Assembly: GCA_028715605.1 (NCBI GenBank)
Contig: JAQURM010000009.1
Span: forward strand, 1-64,000
Length of the DNA stretch: 64,000 nucleotides
Source: Desulfovibrionales bacterium
GTDB taxonomy: Bacteria; Desulfobacterota; QYQD01
Direction: 5' to 3'
Part shown: piece after piece, positions 1-8,716 of the stretch
Layout: each line of letters opens with the position of its first letter
Position numbering within the stretch: the first letter of the stretch is position 1
Translations under genes and position numbers: made by a program
Notes under the pieces: generated by a model
Seen by the model: the letters and a program-made list of their open reading frames with translations, nothing else
What the model was told of the DNA's origin: nothing
The model's database searches: none

Positions 1-195
1 TTGGTGGTGCTTACTCTTTCTTCTTAACAGGAGGTTCCTTTTTTTGGTAGATAGATAATTATTTCTTTCTATGCCACCATTGGGGGTGTAACTTCTGGAT
101 GCTTCAATATATAACGCTGGTAAAAAAGTAACAAAACCTTGTTCGATTAATTGCAACCCATTTTCGCGGGCAAGGATTTCCAGGTTGAGTTTAGA
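1..195 (-). other. partial open frame running off the window edge
   Basis: The minus strand stays open from just after a TAA at 196-198 to the first base of the window, about 65 codons. The reading begins KLNLEILARENGLQLIEQGF and ends in a very basic stretch (KKRNLLLRRKSKHH). No start codon with a ribosome binding site is visible and no family is recognised. It may be a piece of a decayed gene or chance. Its position just downstream of the toxin-antitoxin pair fits an accessory junction. Confidence 0.25.
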
Positions 196-209
196 TTATT
201 GCGATAAAT

Positions 210-500
210 CTATCTCTTTTGCCTTTTGGCTCTCTTATAAATTCCTTCCCTTGTCCCAATAATGGTAATGGTAATTAGATCGTCTTCAATATGATAAATT
301 ATCCGATATTCTGGCTTTCTGCCAAAATGGTAAGACCTTTCTCCCTTTAAAGCTCCTATCAGTGGTTCACTGCTAACATAGGGTTCCCTCTCTACTTTTG
401 GAAGATGTTCGAAAACGATCTTTTTTTGGATCGGCCCCGGCAATTTTTTAAGGTCCCGTTTGGCTGCAGGCGAGATTTCCAGGCGGTAGGTTTTATGCAT
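210..500 (-). CDS. RelE/ParE-superfamily toxin
   Basis: A 96-residue protein of the RelE/ParE fold, the usual length for this family. Visible features are the N-terminal LEISPAAKRDLKKLP helix, the central REPYV...LKGERSYHFG segment and the C-terminal strand pair YRIIYHIEDDLITITIIGTR followed by a basic tail. RelE-type members cleave mRNA on the ribosome and ParE-type members poison gyrase; the sequence alone does not say which. It overlaps the end of the upstream antitoxin gene by 8 bases, as in antitoxin-first operons, so the two are almost certainly co-translated and co-regulated. Confidence 0.85.
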   Translation of the reverse strand: MHKTYRLEISPAAKRDLKKLPGPIQKKIVFEHLPKVEREPYVSSEPLIGALKGERSYHFGRKPEYRIIYHIEDDLITITIIGTREGIYKRAKRQKR

Positions 501-714
501 ATTCGTTTTGCAGTTCTTTTAATGAAGAAAACCTCTCCCCCCTTTTTTTAGATTCTATCGCCTCTCTGGTTCTCATGTTGACATATTCGATGAAATCGTG
601 GTCTTCTTTTATTTTCAAAAACTCTATATAATTGAGCACTTCCTCTTTTTCCCGGCTTGATAGCATTTTGATACCGTTCAGAATTAATTTATCAACCTTA
701 AGCGCCTGTGTCAC
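493..714 (-). CDS. antitoxin partner of the RelE/ParE-like toxin
   Basis: A 73-residue charged protein immediately upstream of and overlapping the toxin gene. The N-terminal half (SSREKEEVLNYIEFLKIKE) resembles the helical DUF2281/VapB-type antitoxin region. The C-terminal half, including the ESKKRGERFSSLKELQNEY stretch, is the sort of segment that wraps the toxin. No classical helix-turn-helix is evident. The role is inferred from size, overlap and partner rather than from a diagnostic motif. Confidence 0.75.
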   Translation of the reverse strand: MTQALKVDKLILNGIKMLSSREKEEVLNYIEFLKIKEDHDFIEYVNMRTREAIESKKRGERFSSLKELQNEYA

Positions 715-1036
715 GTATCTCCCCCCTTCTGAAGTTTTATCGAACTATAGCACTGTAAACTTTAAAAGGCAATAAGCTTCGGCACTGGCCCGGTCGGTCT
801 GGTTCTCCTTAAGTCGGGAAAACAGATGGTGTGGGAATGTGGAACGCCCTTAAGATTCTAAGTTGACAATGTATTAGGGTGGGGACTGGCGGGACGTCTT
901 GCCCTAGGGCGGACGGTGGATTTGGGCATACTGAAATAATAGGCATTGTCCGGGCGGTATGGTATATTTACAAATTCCATAGGCTTCGACGTGCTGGAAA
1001 CATTACAAGGTTTGTAAAGAAAGGATTTGGAATCAG
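715..1036. other. intergenic region upstream of ettA
   Basis: Divergent spacer between the antitoxin gene and ettA. It carries a TTGACA at 863-868 without a convincing -10 box, and the 15-mer GGACTGGCGGGACGT near 885 that also occurs near 5440. The segment before ettA has AAAGAAAGGA as a likely ribosome binding site. No gene was seen. Confidence 0.4.
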
Positions 1037-2722
1037 ATGAGCAATGAACCGAATAAGGTTATTTATTCCATGATCGGGGTAAGCAAGTATTATGATAAAA
1101 AGCCGGTCTTGAAAAACATCTATCTCTCTTATTTCTACGGGGCAAAGATCGGAGTCCTTGGTCTCAACGGGTCAGGAAAAAGCTCCCTTCTCCGTATCCT
1201 TGCGGGAGTGGACAAAGAGTTCAACGGAGAGACGGCCATTTCCCCCGGCCACACCGTAGGTTTCCTCGCGCAGGAACCGGAATTGGATGACAAAAAGACA
1301 ATACGGGAGATTGTGGAGGAAGGGGTGCAGGAGATAGTAAATACCCTTAACGAATACAATCTCATTAATGAAAAATTCGCTGAGCCGATGTCGGATGATG
1401 AGATGAGCAAGCTTATCGAGCGTCAGGGAGAGGTGCAGGAAAGGCTGGACGCGCTGGACGCATGGGACCTGGATTCACGCCTGGAGATGGCCATGGATGC
1501 CCTGCGCTGTCCACCAGGCGATACACCGGTTAATATCCTCTCCGGAGGGGAAAGGCGTCGCGTAGCCCTTTGCAGACTCCTCCTGCAGAAACCTGACATC
1601 CTGCTCCTGGACGAGCCCACAAACCACCTCGATGCCGAGACCGTGGCCTGGCTGGAGCGCCATCTGCAAGGCTATCCGGGCACCGTCATCGCAGTGACTC
1701 ACGACCGCTATTTCCTTGATAATGTCGCCGGGTGGATTCTGGAACTGTACAGGGGACAGGGTATCCCCTGGAAAGGGAATTACTCCTCCTGGCTGGAACA
1801 GAAGAAAAACCGCCTGCAGCAGGAGGAGAAAACCGCGAGCGAAAGGCAGAAGACCCTTCAGCGCGAGCTTGAGTGGATACGGATGTCTCCCAAGGGACGC
1901 CACGCAAAATCGAAGGCGCGCATCAGTTCTTATGAGGAACTTCTCACCCAGGATAGCGAAAAGAGGTCAAAAGATCTCGAAATCTATATCCCTCCCGGAC
2001 CCCGTCTGGGTAATGTAGTCATTAATGCCGAAAACGTCAGCAAGGCATATGGCGATAACATTCTTATGGAAGGCCTGACCTTTTCCCTTCCTCCAGGCGG
2101 GATTGTCGGGGTCATTGGAGCTAACGGAGCGGGAAAAACCACCCTTTTCCGGATGATCACCGGCCAGGAAAAGCCTGATTCAGGCACCCTCAGGACAGGA
2201 GAAACCGTAAAGCTGGCCTATGTCGACCAGAGCCGCGACGACCTCGATCCGAATAAGACCATCTGGGAGGCAATCTCCGGTGGAGAGGATGTCATTCAGC
2301 TCGGCAAACGGCAGGTCAACTCACGTGCCTATGTGGGGCGCTTTAATTTCTCCGGAAGTGATCAGCAGAAGAAGGTTTCCATGCTGTCCGGCGGAGAAAG
2401 AAATCGTGTCCATCTGGCCCGCATGCTGAAGGAGGAGGCCAACGTCCTTCTGCTTGATGAGCCTACCAATGATCTGGATGTAAACAGCATGCGTGCCCTG
2501 GAAGAGGCATTGGAGAATTTCGCGGGCTGTGCCATGGTCATCAGCCACGACCGATGGTTTCTCGATCGTATCGCCACCCACATACTCGCCTTTGAGGGCG
2601 ACAGCAAGGTGGTCTGGTTCGGAGGGAACTACTCCGAATATGAGGCAGACAGAAAGGCCCGTCTCGGCGTTGCCGCAGACCAGCCCCACCGCATCAAATA
2701 CAGGCATTTGTCGAGAGGGTAA
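1037..2722 (+). CDS. ettA: energy-dependent translational throttle protein EttA (ABC-F)
   Basis: A 561-residue ABC-F ATPase with two nucleotide-binding domains and no membrane segments, the standard length for EttA. The first domain has Walker [10 protein letters not shown] near residue 43, signature LSGGERRR and Walker [12 protein letters not shown]. The second has [17 protein letters not shown] and [11 protein letters not shown]. Between them is the charged inter-domain linker ([22 protein letters not shown]) that reaches toward the peptidyl-tRNA in the ribosomal E site. EttA links ATP/ADP level to the first step of elongation. It stands alone, in front of a translation-related SUI1 gene on the same strand. 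Confidence 0.95.
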   Translation: MSNEPNKVIYSMIGVSKYYDKKPVLKNIYLSYFYGAKIGVLGLNGSGKSSLLRILAGVDKEFNGETAISPGHTVGFLAQEPELDDKKTIREIVEEGVQEIVNTLNEYNLINEKFAEPMSDDEMSKLIERQGEVQERLDALDAWDLDSRLEMAMDALRCPPGDTPVNILSGGERRRVALCRLLLQKPDILLLDEPTNHLDAETVAWLERHLQGYPGTVIAVTHDRYFLDNVAGWILELYRGQGIPWKGNYSSWLEQKKNRLQQEEKTASERQKTLQRELEWIRMSPKGRHAKSKARISSYEELLTQDSEKRSKDLEIYIPPGPRLGNVVINAENVSKAYGDNILMEGLTFSLPPGGIVGVIGANGAGKTTLFRMITGQEKPDSGTLRTGETVKLAYVDQSRDDLDPNKTIWEAISGGEDVIQLGKRQVNSRAYVGRFNFSGSDQQKKVSMLSGGERNRVHLARMLKEEANVLLLDEPTNDLDVNSMRALEEALENFAGCAMVISHDRWFLDRIATHILAFEGDSKVVWFGGNYSEYEADRKARLGVAADQPHRIKYRHLSRG

Positions 2723-2774
2723 GCGCTCCGCGAAAGGGGGAGGATAAATACCCCACGCGTACTAAAATTAAACT

Positions 2775-3116
2775 ATGCCCGACGAAAAATCGAAGTTAGT
2801 GTATTCCACAGAACAGGCGATCCCCCGGAAGGAGAACCCCGTTGCAAAGAATCTCCAGGCAGGCTTGCGTCCCGCGCAGCAGAAGGTTACTGTCCGGCTT
2901 GACCGGAAAGGCCGGGGCGGGAAGTCCGTCACGGTCATCGAGGGCTTACAGATGCCGCGGGAGGAAAGCGAGGCGCTCCTCAAGCAATTGAAGGCGAGGC
3001 TCGGCACGGGCGGCACGGTTAAGGATACCTCCCTCGAAATCCAGGGCGACCACCGTGACGCGATCATGATAGTGTTGGAGAAGATGGGCTGCAGACCGAA
3101 ACGCTCCGGCGGCTGA
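2775..3116 (+). CDS. SUI1/eIF1-family translation factor (YciH-like)
   Basis: A 113-residue protein with a basic N-terminal tail and a C-terminal SUI1 domain (VTVRLDRKGRGGKSVTVIEG, then LGTGGTVKD and IQGDHRDAI), the classic eIF1-fold signature. Bacterial YciH proteins associate with the small subunit and influence initiation fidelity, but their physiological role is not firmly set. It follows ettA by about 50 bases on the same strand and may share its transcript. Confidence 0.9.
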   Translation: MPDEKSKLVYSTEQAIPRKENPVAKNLQAGLRPAQQKVTVRLDRKGRGGKSVTVIEGLQMPREESEALLKQLKARLGTGGTVKDTSLEIQGDHRDAIMIVLEKMGCRPKRSGG

Positions 3117-3193
3117 GAATAGAAAAGGGTCTATAGACAAGGAAGAATTGCGGGATGACTTTTTTAATATAATCTCCCCTTCTATTTTTCCCC

Positions 3194-3222
3194 TTGACAA
3201 CTATTCCAGAACATCGTATTGT
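3194..3222 (+). promoter_or_regulatory. sigma70-type promoter for the cold-shock leader
   Basis: A perfect -35 TTGACA at 3194-3199 is followed, at exactly 17 bp, by TATTGT at 3217-3222, a good -10 box. Transcription would begin near 3229, giving a leader of about 110 bases before the cold-shock gene. Assigned by sequence only. Confidence 0.6.
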
Positions 3223-3258
3223 CACTCAGGAATTTTAGAAGTTTTTGCGTTTACAGAG

Positions 3259-3292
3259 GCCACAAAGACTTTTGACTTTGTGGCTTTTTTTT
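3259..3292 (+). terminator. intrinsic terminator or attenuator in the cold-shock leader
   Basis: A 9-bp perfect stem, GCCACAAAG pairing with CTTTGTGGC, is followed by eight T residues. It lies downstream of the promoter and 48 bases before the cold-shock start codon. It would end a transcript of about 64 nt or act as a leader attenuator. Confidence 0.75.
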
Positions 3293-3339
3293 GTTGAGGC
3301 CTTCTGAGATTTCAATTTATAGAAAAGGAGGTAAAAGAA

Positions 3340-3540
3340 ATGGCACAAGGAACTGTGAAATGGTTTAACGACAGCAAAGGTTTTGGTTTTATTGCTAACG
3401 ATGATGGAACTGAAGCTTTTGTCCACCACACGTCCATCCAAGGCGACGGATTTAAATCCCTTGCCGAAGGTGACAAGGTCAGCTTTGATACTGAAAAGGG
3501 CCCGAAAGGCCCCAAGGCAATCAATGTCGTAAAAGTCTAA
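3340..3540 (+). CDS. cold-shock protein, CspA family
   Basis: A 66-residue single cold-shock domain, full length. It carries RNP1 (KGFGFI) and RNP2 (EAFVHHTSI) within the five-stranded barrel that binds single-stranded RNA and DNA. CspA-type proteins melt RNA structure and act as anti-terminators. The start is well supported by AAGGAGG seven bases upstream. A strong terminator hairpin in its own leader suggests regulation at the RNA level, and a second hairpin follows the stop codon. Confidence 0.95.
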   Translation: MAQGTVKWFNDSKGFGFIANDDGTEAFVHHTSIQGDGFKSLAEGDKVSFDTEKGPKGPKAINVVKV

Positions 3541-3548
3541 TTAGCGGG

Positions 3549-3578
3549 GCAAGGCTCTCTCACTGGAGGGAGCCTTGC
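3549..3578 (+). terminator. hairpin terminator after the cold-shock gene
   Basis: GCAAGGCTC pairs with GAGCCTTGC around a short loop, directly after the cold-shock stop codon. The T-run is weak, so the hairpin may also work as a 3' stabilising element. Confidence 0.6.
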
Positions 3579-3627
3579 ATCTTATAATGAAAACCTGCCC
3601 CCCCCGTCCTCACCAGACCGTTTTCAG

Positions 3628-5142
3628 TTAGTCATCTTCCTCCTGCTCATCCACTCTTTCCAGGCAATACGGGCCGTCAGGATCCTCAGGGAAATTACGC
3701 CCCTTTACCGCATAGAACGTCCCTGCATCCCAGCTTTTTGCAGAATCCTTTGATTCAATTTTCCATACGCTGGTTTGCGCCCTTGCGTTGAAGCCGATAT
3801 CATCCCAAATGGGTGTTTTGTTAAGTTTACCTTTCTTTACCAGTTCTTCATGGACGCACCTAAGCCCTTCGATTTCTGAACCATGCGGTTTTTCCCACCC
3901 GGTCCTGCTATGCCGGCAAAGGAAAAGATACCCTAAAGCTACATATCTGGGGGGCGGAACAATTTTCCATAAGGACCAAGCCCAATTAAAGCCGGAACCA
4001 GCGTCAGTCCAAACAATTTGAAAATCTATGGGCTTGGCAAGCGAGCCTGGTTTGGTTTCTTGGAGAATTACGGTCTTACCATCTTCCGGGCCTGAATAGT
4101 GGCCAATCCAATACCACCCAGAGCCGGTTTCAATAATCGGCCGGTAAACGGTCCATGGCTTCATTTTAAGTTTAATAAAAGGAGGTCTGGGGGTGACAGC
4201 TGATGGAGTCTGGGAAACCACATTGAAATTCTTGGTTTCTTTTACTTCAATTCCAAGGCTGCGCTGTTTGGCATATTCTCTAAATGCCTTTTTGAGGTCA
4301 TCAGTCCGTTTCTGTTTTCCTTCCGAAACCAATGTCCAGATTGGAATAAGGCTTTTTACATCAGGGAGTTCTATTAATCTCGGTTGATCAGCGATCGATT
4401 TCAACCAATCTGCGTAGAGCCTTGCATTGGGCTCACCTTCTACATCGAGTATTTTTAAACCGCCTACAGTTTTTGTGCGGGTAATCGATCTTTGATTGAA
4501 TTTGCTAATTTGTTCTTTATAAGTCTTACTGTCTGTAACCGAAATATTACCAATTGCGCTTTTTAAACTCATCTCTGCAACGGTAGTCAGAGTGCTTTCA
4601 GATTTGAAAGTCATCTTTTCAACAGCGCAGTTGTAGTCCAATCTCCCACCGATGATGATGTCTGCCAAATAATGTGTCCCATAATTATCGAATAATTCAA
4701 CAGGATCCATAGCATCAATATCCTGCCGGGCTTCCTCTAATACCATATTTCCTACATGCACGGGTAATCTTAGGCGGTAGGCCCGAACAACATTCTGTAC
4801 TGTTACAAATTCATATTCTCTGGACTGAAAGAGGGTTTTATCGAAGCCTACCTCCACGGAACCTGAAAAAAAAGCATACTTCCCTGCAATTTTTGTTGTT
4901 GAATTAAAACTACTGTAATATTCAAATATATCTTTGCCATAAACGTGAAGATAATCTGTATCCCCCATGGGTATGAAATCAATACATTCTGGTATTTCAT
5001 ATTGTTTCTGTCCCCAGGTCTCTGCTTTCATTTTCCGCCCAAAATCAAACAATGGTGCTTTTACAGATTTATTGTTAGCATACTCTCCAAAAACATCGTA
5101 GCCCCGTCCGATAGTTTCGCTACCTGAAATTGCACTACACAT
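3628..5142 (-). CDS. MACPF-domain protein with a Vps62-like C-terminal region
   Basis: A 504-residue protein. The N-terminal part (to about residue 290) resembles a membrane attack complex/perforin domain: GYDVFGEYAN near the start and the hallmark YGTHYLADIIIGGRL in the middle (pattern Y-G-T-H-Y then GG). After a proline-rich linker, the C-terminal part carries WTDAGSGFNWAWSLWK and PPRYVALGYLF, reminiscent of the Vps62/DUF946 family common in eukaryotes. No signal peptide is evident. The start is supported by GGGAGG seven bases upstream. MACPF proteins form pores; the target here is unknown. It stands alone, between a cold-shock gene and a RelE remnant, which suggests an acquired gene. The MACPF call is firm by motif; the Vps62 call is by pattern. 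Confidence 0.75.
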   Translation of the reverse strand: MCSAISGSETIGRGYDVFGEYANNKSVKAPLFDFGRKMKAETWGQKQYEIPECIDFIPMGDTDYLHVYGKDIFEYYSSFNSTTKIAGKYAFFSGSVEVGFDKTLFQSREYEFVTVQNVVRAYRLRLPVHVGNMVLEEARQDIDAMDPVELFDNYGTHYLADIIIGGRLDYNCAVEKMTFKSESTLTTVAEMSLKSAIGNISVTDSKTYKEQISKFNQRSITRTKTVGGLKILDVEGEPNARLYADWLKSIADQPRLIELPDVKSLIPIWTLVSEGKQKRTDDLKKAFREYAKQRSLGIEVKETKNFNVVSQTPSAVTPRPPFIKLKMKPWTVYRPIIETGSGWYWIGHYSGPEDGKTVILQETKPGSLAKPIDFQIVWTDAGSGFNWAWSLWKIVPPPRYVALGYLFLCRHSRTGWEKPHGSEIEGLRCVHEELVKKGKLNKTPIWDDIGFNARAQTSVWKIESKDSAKSWDAGTFYAVKGRNFPEDPDGPYCLERVDEQEEDD

Positions 5143-5500
5143 TCTAACACCTCCCAGCTATGGTCCGAGATTCAGGTCTAAAGTACTCTTTTCAGCATTT
5201 ACTGGTCTTATTTGTTGTGACCCCGGGTTAAATACAACGCATATTTTCTGCTTGACCTACTATTAGGTAATGCGTGAGAGCGCTTTTACTTTCGGTCGAA
5301 GAAATATGATTATTCGTTTTATGAGAATAACTTATAGTTAGCTCCAGAGAGGAACAACTATGATAATGTTTGCATGAACTACTCAAAGAATCAATCTTAA
5401 TTATCGACTCCTGCATAATTAATGTCCTATACTTTGGGCAGGACTGGCGGGACGTTCATGCAGAACGTGCTTGACGAATTGGGAATAAGTGGGACATCCG

Positions 5501-5635
5501 CCTGAGTTTGACGGCATTTACAATATCTCCCGCATCATCTACAGAGTCATGGACAAGAACGTCTATGTTCTGCTGATTGTCGATGGCCGTCGTGACATGC
5601 AGACGCTGTTGCAGCAGCGATTGTTAGACGCGTAA
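5501..5635 (+). pseudogene. RelE-family toxin remnant (C-terminal part)
   Basis: In one frame, 44 codons ending in TAA read EFDGIYNISRIIYRVMDKNV and then VLLIVDGRRDMQTLLQQRL. This matches the last strands of a RelE/ParE fold (the Y-R-V-x-Y, V-x-V-DGRR-D pattern). No upstream start or N-terminal half is present and the frame is closed before it, so this is a decayed toxin gene without a partner. Confidence 0.65.
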
Positions 5636-5733
5636 TGCAGTGCCGGATTTGTAAACGGGAGTTTGATCTGTGGAAGGTCTTGCCGGAATCGCTGGTACGC
5701 TTGCCCCTTGGCGTCCATGTTCCCGCTTTGGTC

Positions 5734-6321
5734 TTAGAACAGCCCCGCGAATTCCAGGAACTTTTTCCATTCCTTTTTCTTGCCGGAGGGGAATTCCTCC
5801 ATCAGCAACTGTTCCCAGCGCGGGGCATGGGGCTTCTTTAATAAGGTCATGCCGGCTTCTTCGAGGGTCTTGCTCCCCTTTTTCAGGTTGCACTTCTTGC
5901 AGCAGAGGACCACGTTTGACCAGATGGTCTTTCCACCCCGGGAGCGGGGTATGACATGGTCAACACTTCTGTCCTTGGAGGCCCGGACACTTTTTCCGCA
6001 ATATTGACAGGCGTAGGCGTCCCTCACAAACAAGTTGGCCCTGGTAAAGATAATATCTGTCTTGGGAAGCTGATCAAAGCGGGAGAGAATGACGGCCTCC
6101 GGGGCCACGATAGAAAAGCTGGGGCTGTGAATCAAACGTCCGTTGTTATGGAATTGTGACACTTTCACCCATTCGGCAAAGGAATGAGTGGTCCAGTCCG
6201 ATGTGATCACCCTGGCCGTTCCCTTGTAGAGGTGACAGATGGCCCTTTGTACGGTGGTCACATGAACCGCCTGATAGTATTTATTTAATACCAATACCTT
6301 ATTATCTAATATCTTCAACAA
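5734..6321 (-). CDS. HNH endonuclease family protein
   Basis: A 195-residue protein with a central HNH nuclease fold: CQYCGK (first zinc pair), the catalytic DHVIPRSRGG stretch, then NVVLCCKKCNLKKG (second zinc pair and the N/H positions). The N-terminal part (VLNKYYQAVHVTTVQRAICHLYKG) is the conserved leader of a widespread stand-alone bacterial HNH family whose biological role is not defined. The TTG start is supported by AAGGAG six bases upstream. It follows coaE by about 10 bases, so it is probably the last gene of the rluD-coaE operon. Confidence 0.85.
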   Translation of the reverse strand: MLKILDNKVLVLNKYYQAVHVTTVQRAICHLYKGTARVITSDWTTHSFAEWVKVSQFHNNGRLIHSPSFSIVAPEAVILSRFDQLPKTDIIFTRANLFVRDAYACQYCGKSVRASKDRSVDHVIPRSRGGKTIWSNVVLCCKKCNLKKGSKTLEEAGMTLLKKPHAPRWEQLLMEEFPSGKKKEWKKFLEFAGLF

Positions 6322-6331
6322 AGGATGCTCC

Positions 6332-6937
6332 TTATGCAGGATAGCCGCGCAAGATAGTCATTAGAGACAATACCTGTTTCCGGGTTTTTTCAGGCGGGCC
6401 GTTATTGTCCACCACATAATCAGCCAGTTTTTTCTTTTCATCAATAGGCATCTGAACGGCGAGCCACTTTTGGGCCTCGGCAAGGGATATGCCGTCTCTT
6501 CTTATCAGACGGTCCATCTGTACCTCGGGCCGGGCATAAACCAGGACGGTCTTATCAAAACAGTCTTTCCAGCCGGCCTCGAAGAGTAGCGGGACCTCAG
6601 CCACCACAAGATCGGCCGTCCCACTTTCCTCAATCTTTCCTAAATCCTTTAAAATAATCTCCTTTACCCGGGGATGGATAATTTTGTTCAAAGCCAGGCG
6701 CGCCTTCCGGTCGGAAAAGATAAGCCGCTTTAACCGGCTGCGTTTAAGGCCCATATCCGGGGCGAAATAATCCCGGCCAAAATGTCTATATATTTCCCGC
6801 CAGGCCTCCTGATAGGGCTGGGCTATCTCGTTACAGAGCCGGTCGGCGTCGATGACGGTCACCCCCGAGGCCCGAACCATCTTGAGAACAGCGCTCTTCC
6901 CGGTAGCCAGGCCGCCTGTAAGACCGATTTTTATCAT
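6332..6937 (-). CDS. coaE: dephospho-CoA kinase
   Basis: A 201-residue P-loop kinase of the usual CoaE length. It has GLTGGLATGKSAV at the N-terminus (Walker A), DADRL shortly after, and the IIHP and VPLLFEAGW motifs typical of the family. It phosphorylates the ribose 3'-hydroxyl of dephospho-CoA, the last step of coenzyme A synthesis. Its ATG overlaps the rluD stop codon in an ATGA arrangement, so the two genes are translationally coupled. Confidence 0.95.
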   Translation of the reverse strand: MIKIGLTGGLATGKSAVLKMVRASGVTVIDADRLCNEIAQPYQEAWREIYRHFGRDYFAPDMGLKRSRLKRLIFSDRKARLALNKIIHPRVKEIILKDLGKIEESGTADLVVAEVPLLFEAGWKDCFDKTVLVYARPEVQMDRLIRRDGISLAEAQKWLAVQMPIDEKKKLADYVVDNNGPPEKTRKQVLSLMTILRGYPA

Positions 6938-7875
6938 GAAAGGGCCTCAATTATCTCTTGCATATCAGGGGGCATCGGGGAATGAAATTCCATAAACCGG
7001 CCGGTTCGGGGATGTACAAACCCAAGCTCCCTGGCATGCAGTAACTGACGGGAGACACCTTTTATAATGTTTCTCACGGTTATCTTACGGATATCCGCCC
7101 ACTTCTGTTTACCTCCATAAACCGGGTCTCCTACCACCGGATGCTGCATTGAAGAGAGGTGTACCCGAATCTGATGGGTACGGCCCGTCTTAAGGGTCAG
7201 TTCCAGGAAGGTCAATCCGTTGAAAGACTGAATGACCTGCCATATAGTAATCGCTTCTCTGCCACCTGTGCTCTTTACCGACATCTTCTTTCGCTGGGTG
7301 GGGTGCCTGCCGACAGGCGCCTGAATAATCCCGCTCTTTTCCCGAAAATCGCCGTACACAAGCGCTACGTACTTCTTATGAACCTCTCCGGCCTTAAACT
7401 GTCCGGCCAGTTCCTGATGGGCCCGATCATTTTTGGCGACCACCATCAGACCGGATGTGTCTTTGTCCAGACGGTGAACAATACCCGGCCGCAGAATGCC
7501 GCCGATGCCGGAAAGATCCGAACAATGATGGAGGAGACCGTGCACCAGTGTCCCGCTACCGTGCCCGGCCGCAGGATGTACTACAATACCCGGCGGTTTG
7601 GACAAGACCAGGATGTCTTCATCTTCATAGAGGATGGTAAAGGGGACTTTCTCCGGTTGAATACCTAAGGGACGTGGCGGTGGGATTTCTATGCTTATCG
7701 AATCATGGGGGTTAATCTTATGACTGGCTTTAACCGTCTTTCCGTTAACCTTGACCCGGCCCTCCCGGATAAGACGGTTGATCTGCGAACGACTAAGAGA
7801 AACAAGCTTTTTCGTCAAATAGACGTCAACCCGCTGATCTTTGTCCGCGGGTTCCGCATACAATAACTCCGGCAT
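6934..7875 (-). CDS. rluD: RluA-family 23S rRNA pseudouridine synthase (RluD-like)
   Basis: A 313-residue protein with an N-terminal S4 RNA-binding domain (VYLTKKLVSLSRSQINRLIREG) and an RluA-family catalytic domain holding GIVHRLDKDTSGLMVVAK, where the aspartate after HRL is the nucleophile. The C-terminal part has LKTGRTHQIRVHL. RluD modifies helix 69 of 23S rRNA; assignment within the RluA/C/D family is by length and S4 presence. It is first in the rluD-coaE-HNH operon. Confidence 0.92.
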   Translation of the reverse strand: MPELLYAEPADKDQRVDVYLTKKLVSLSRSQINRLIREGRVKVNGKTVKASHKINPHDSISIEIPPPRPLGIQPEKVPFTILYEDEDILVLSKPPGIVVHPAAGHGSGTLVHGLLHHCSDLSGIGGILRPGIVHRLDKDTSGLMVVAKNDRAHQELAGQFKAGEVHKKYVALVYGDFREKSGIIQAPVGRHPTQRKKMSVKSTGGREAITIWQVIQSFNGLTFLELTLKTGRTHQIRVHLSSMQHPVVGDPVYGGKQKWADIRKITVRNIIKGVSRQLLHARELGFVHPRTGRFMEFHSPMPPDMQEIIEALS

Positions 7876-7961
7876 GATATTGTGAAATTTACAATTTCAA
7901 ATTTCGTAACACTTTAGGTTTCTGAAAAATATGTCTAAGCAAGGTGCTATAAGAGCTAAAA

Positions 7962-8040
7962 TCCCCCTCAATCCCCCTTTTCCAAAGGGGGAAGTGTTTC
8001 TCCTCCCTTTGAAAAAGGAAGGTTGGGAGGGATTTAAGAA
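7962..8040. repeat. CCCCCTTT/AAAGGGGG interspersed repeat
   Basis: AAATCCCCCTCAATCCCCCT followed by a TTCCAAAGGGGG block, with a partial mirror copy after it. The same motif recurs near 16003, 56466, 58350 and 63019. It forms strong inverted repeats and fills the spacer between the CarD and rluD genes. Confidence 0.7.
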
Positions 8041-8098
8041 TACTTTTTTAAACAGCTAAACTGATACCAAATTTCGAAGTTGAGACGTGGCCCGGCCG

Positions 8099-8593
8099 TC
8101 ATGAGGCGTCAAAAAGCGCTTCAATATCCTGCCTGACCCGGCCTTCTTTCACATTACGGGCTATGGAAAGCTCCTTTACCAGCAGATTCATGGCTGTGTC
8201 CAGCATCTTTTTTTCACCAAATGAAAGCGGTTTTTCATCTTTCAATATGTACAAATCCCGCAAAACCGCGGCCACTTCAAATACTGAACCCGTCTTTATC
8301 TTATCCATGTACTCCCGGTACCGCTTATTCCATGTCTGGGTCGCAATCTCAACACTTCGATCTTTCAAGATATCCAACACCATGGGAATATCTTTTTTGT
8401 TTATAATGCTTCTAACGCCTACTGATTGTAAGTTGTGGGTAGGAATCATGATTACCATGTCGGTATCAATGATCCTCATGATGTAAAAGTTCTGTGTTTC
8501 GCCGTTGATCTCCCGGCGCTCAATAGACTCTATCACGCCTACGCCGTGGGCCGGGTACACAGCTAATTCCCCTGCCTTAAACATCCGTCCCAA
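8099..8593 (-). CDS. CarD family transcriptional regulator
   Basis: A 164-residue protein with an N-terminal CarD/TRCF RNA-polymerase-interacting domain (FKAGELAVYPAHGVGVIESIERREI) and a helical C-terminal DNA-binding region (TQTWNKRYREYMDKIKTGS, then VLRDLYILKDEKPLSFGEKK). CarD/CdnL proteins bind the RNA polymerase beta subunit and stabilise open complexes, notably at rRNA promoters. Length matches the family. It is monocistronic and divergent from the MetE-like gene. Confidence 0.93.
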   Translation of the reverse strand: MGRMFKAGELAVYPAHGVGVIESIERREINGETQNFYIMRIIDTDMVIMIPTHNLQSVGVRSIINKKDIPMVLDILKDRSVEIATQTWNKRYREYMDKIKTGSVFEVAAVLRDLYILKDEKPLSFGEKKMLDTAMNLLVKELSIARNVKEGRVRQDIEALFDAS

Positions 8594-8716
8594 CCCTCCG
8601 ATTTGAAAGAAACATTTTAATATTATTAATATTTAACATTATTTATTAAATAAGGCAAATACAAATTGACAGAAAGACTGCCCCCGTGTTATGGATGCGC
8701 GTTGTAATTTACTGTC

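Noticed and set aside
1135-2707. Several antisense open frames across ettA
   Set aside because: They are shadows of the well-supported ettA coding frame, lack binding sites and match no family.
5228-5416. 62-codon minus-strand frame upstream of the MACPF gene
   Set aside because: No ribosome binding site, no recognisable family and low-complexity composition; probably chance in A+T-rich spacer.
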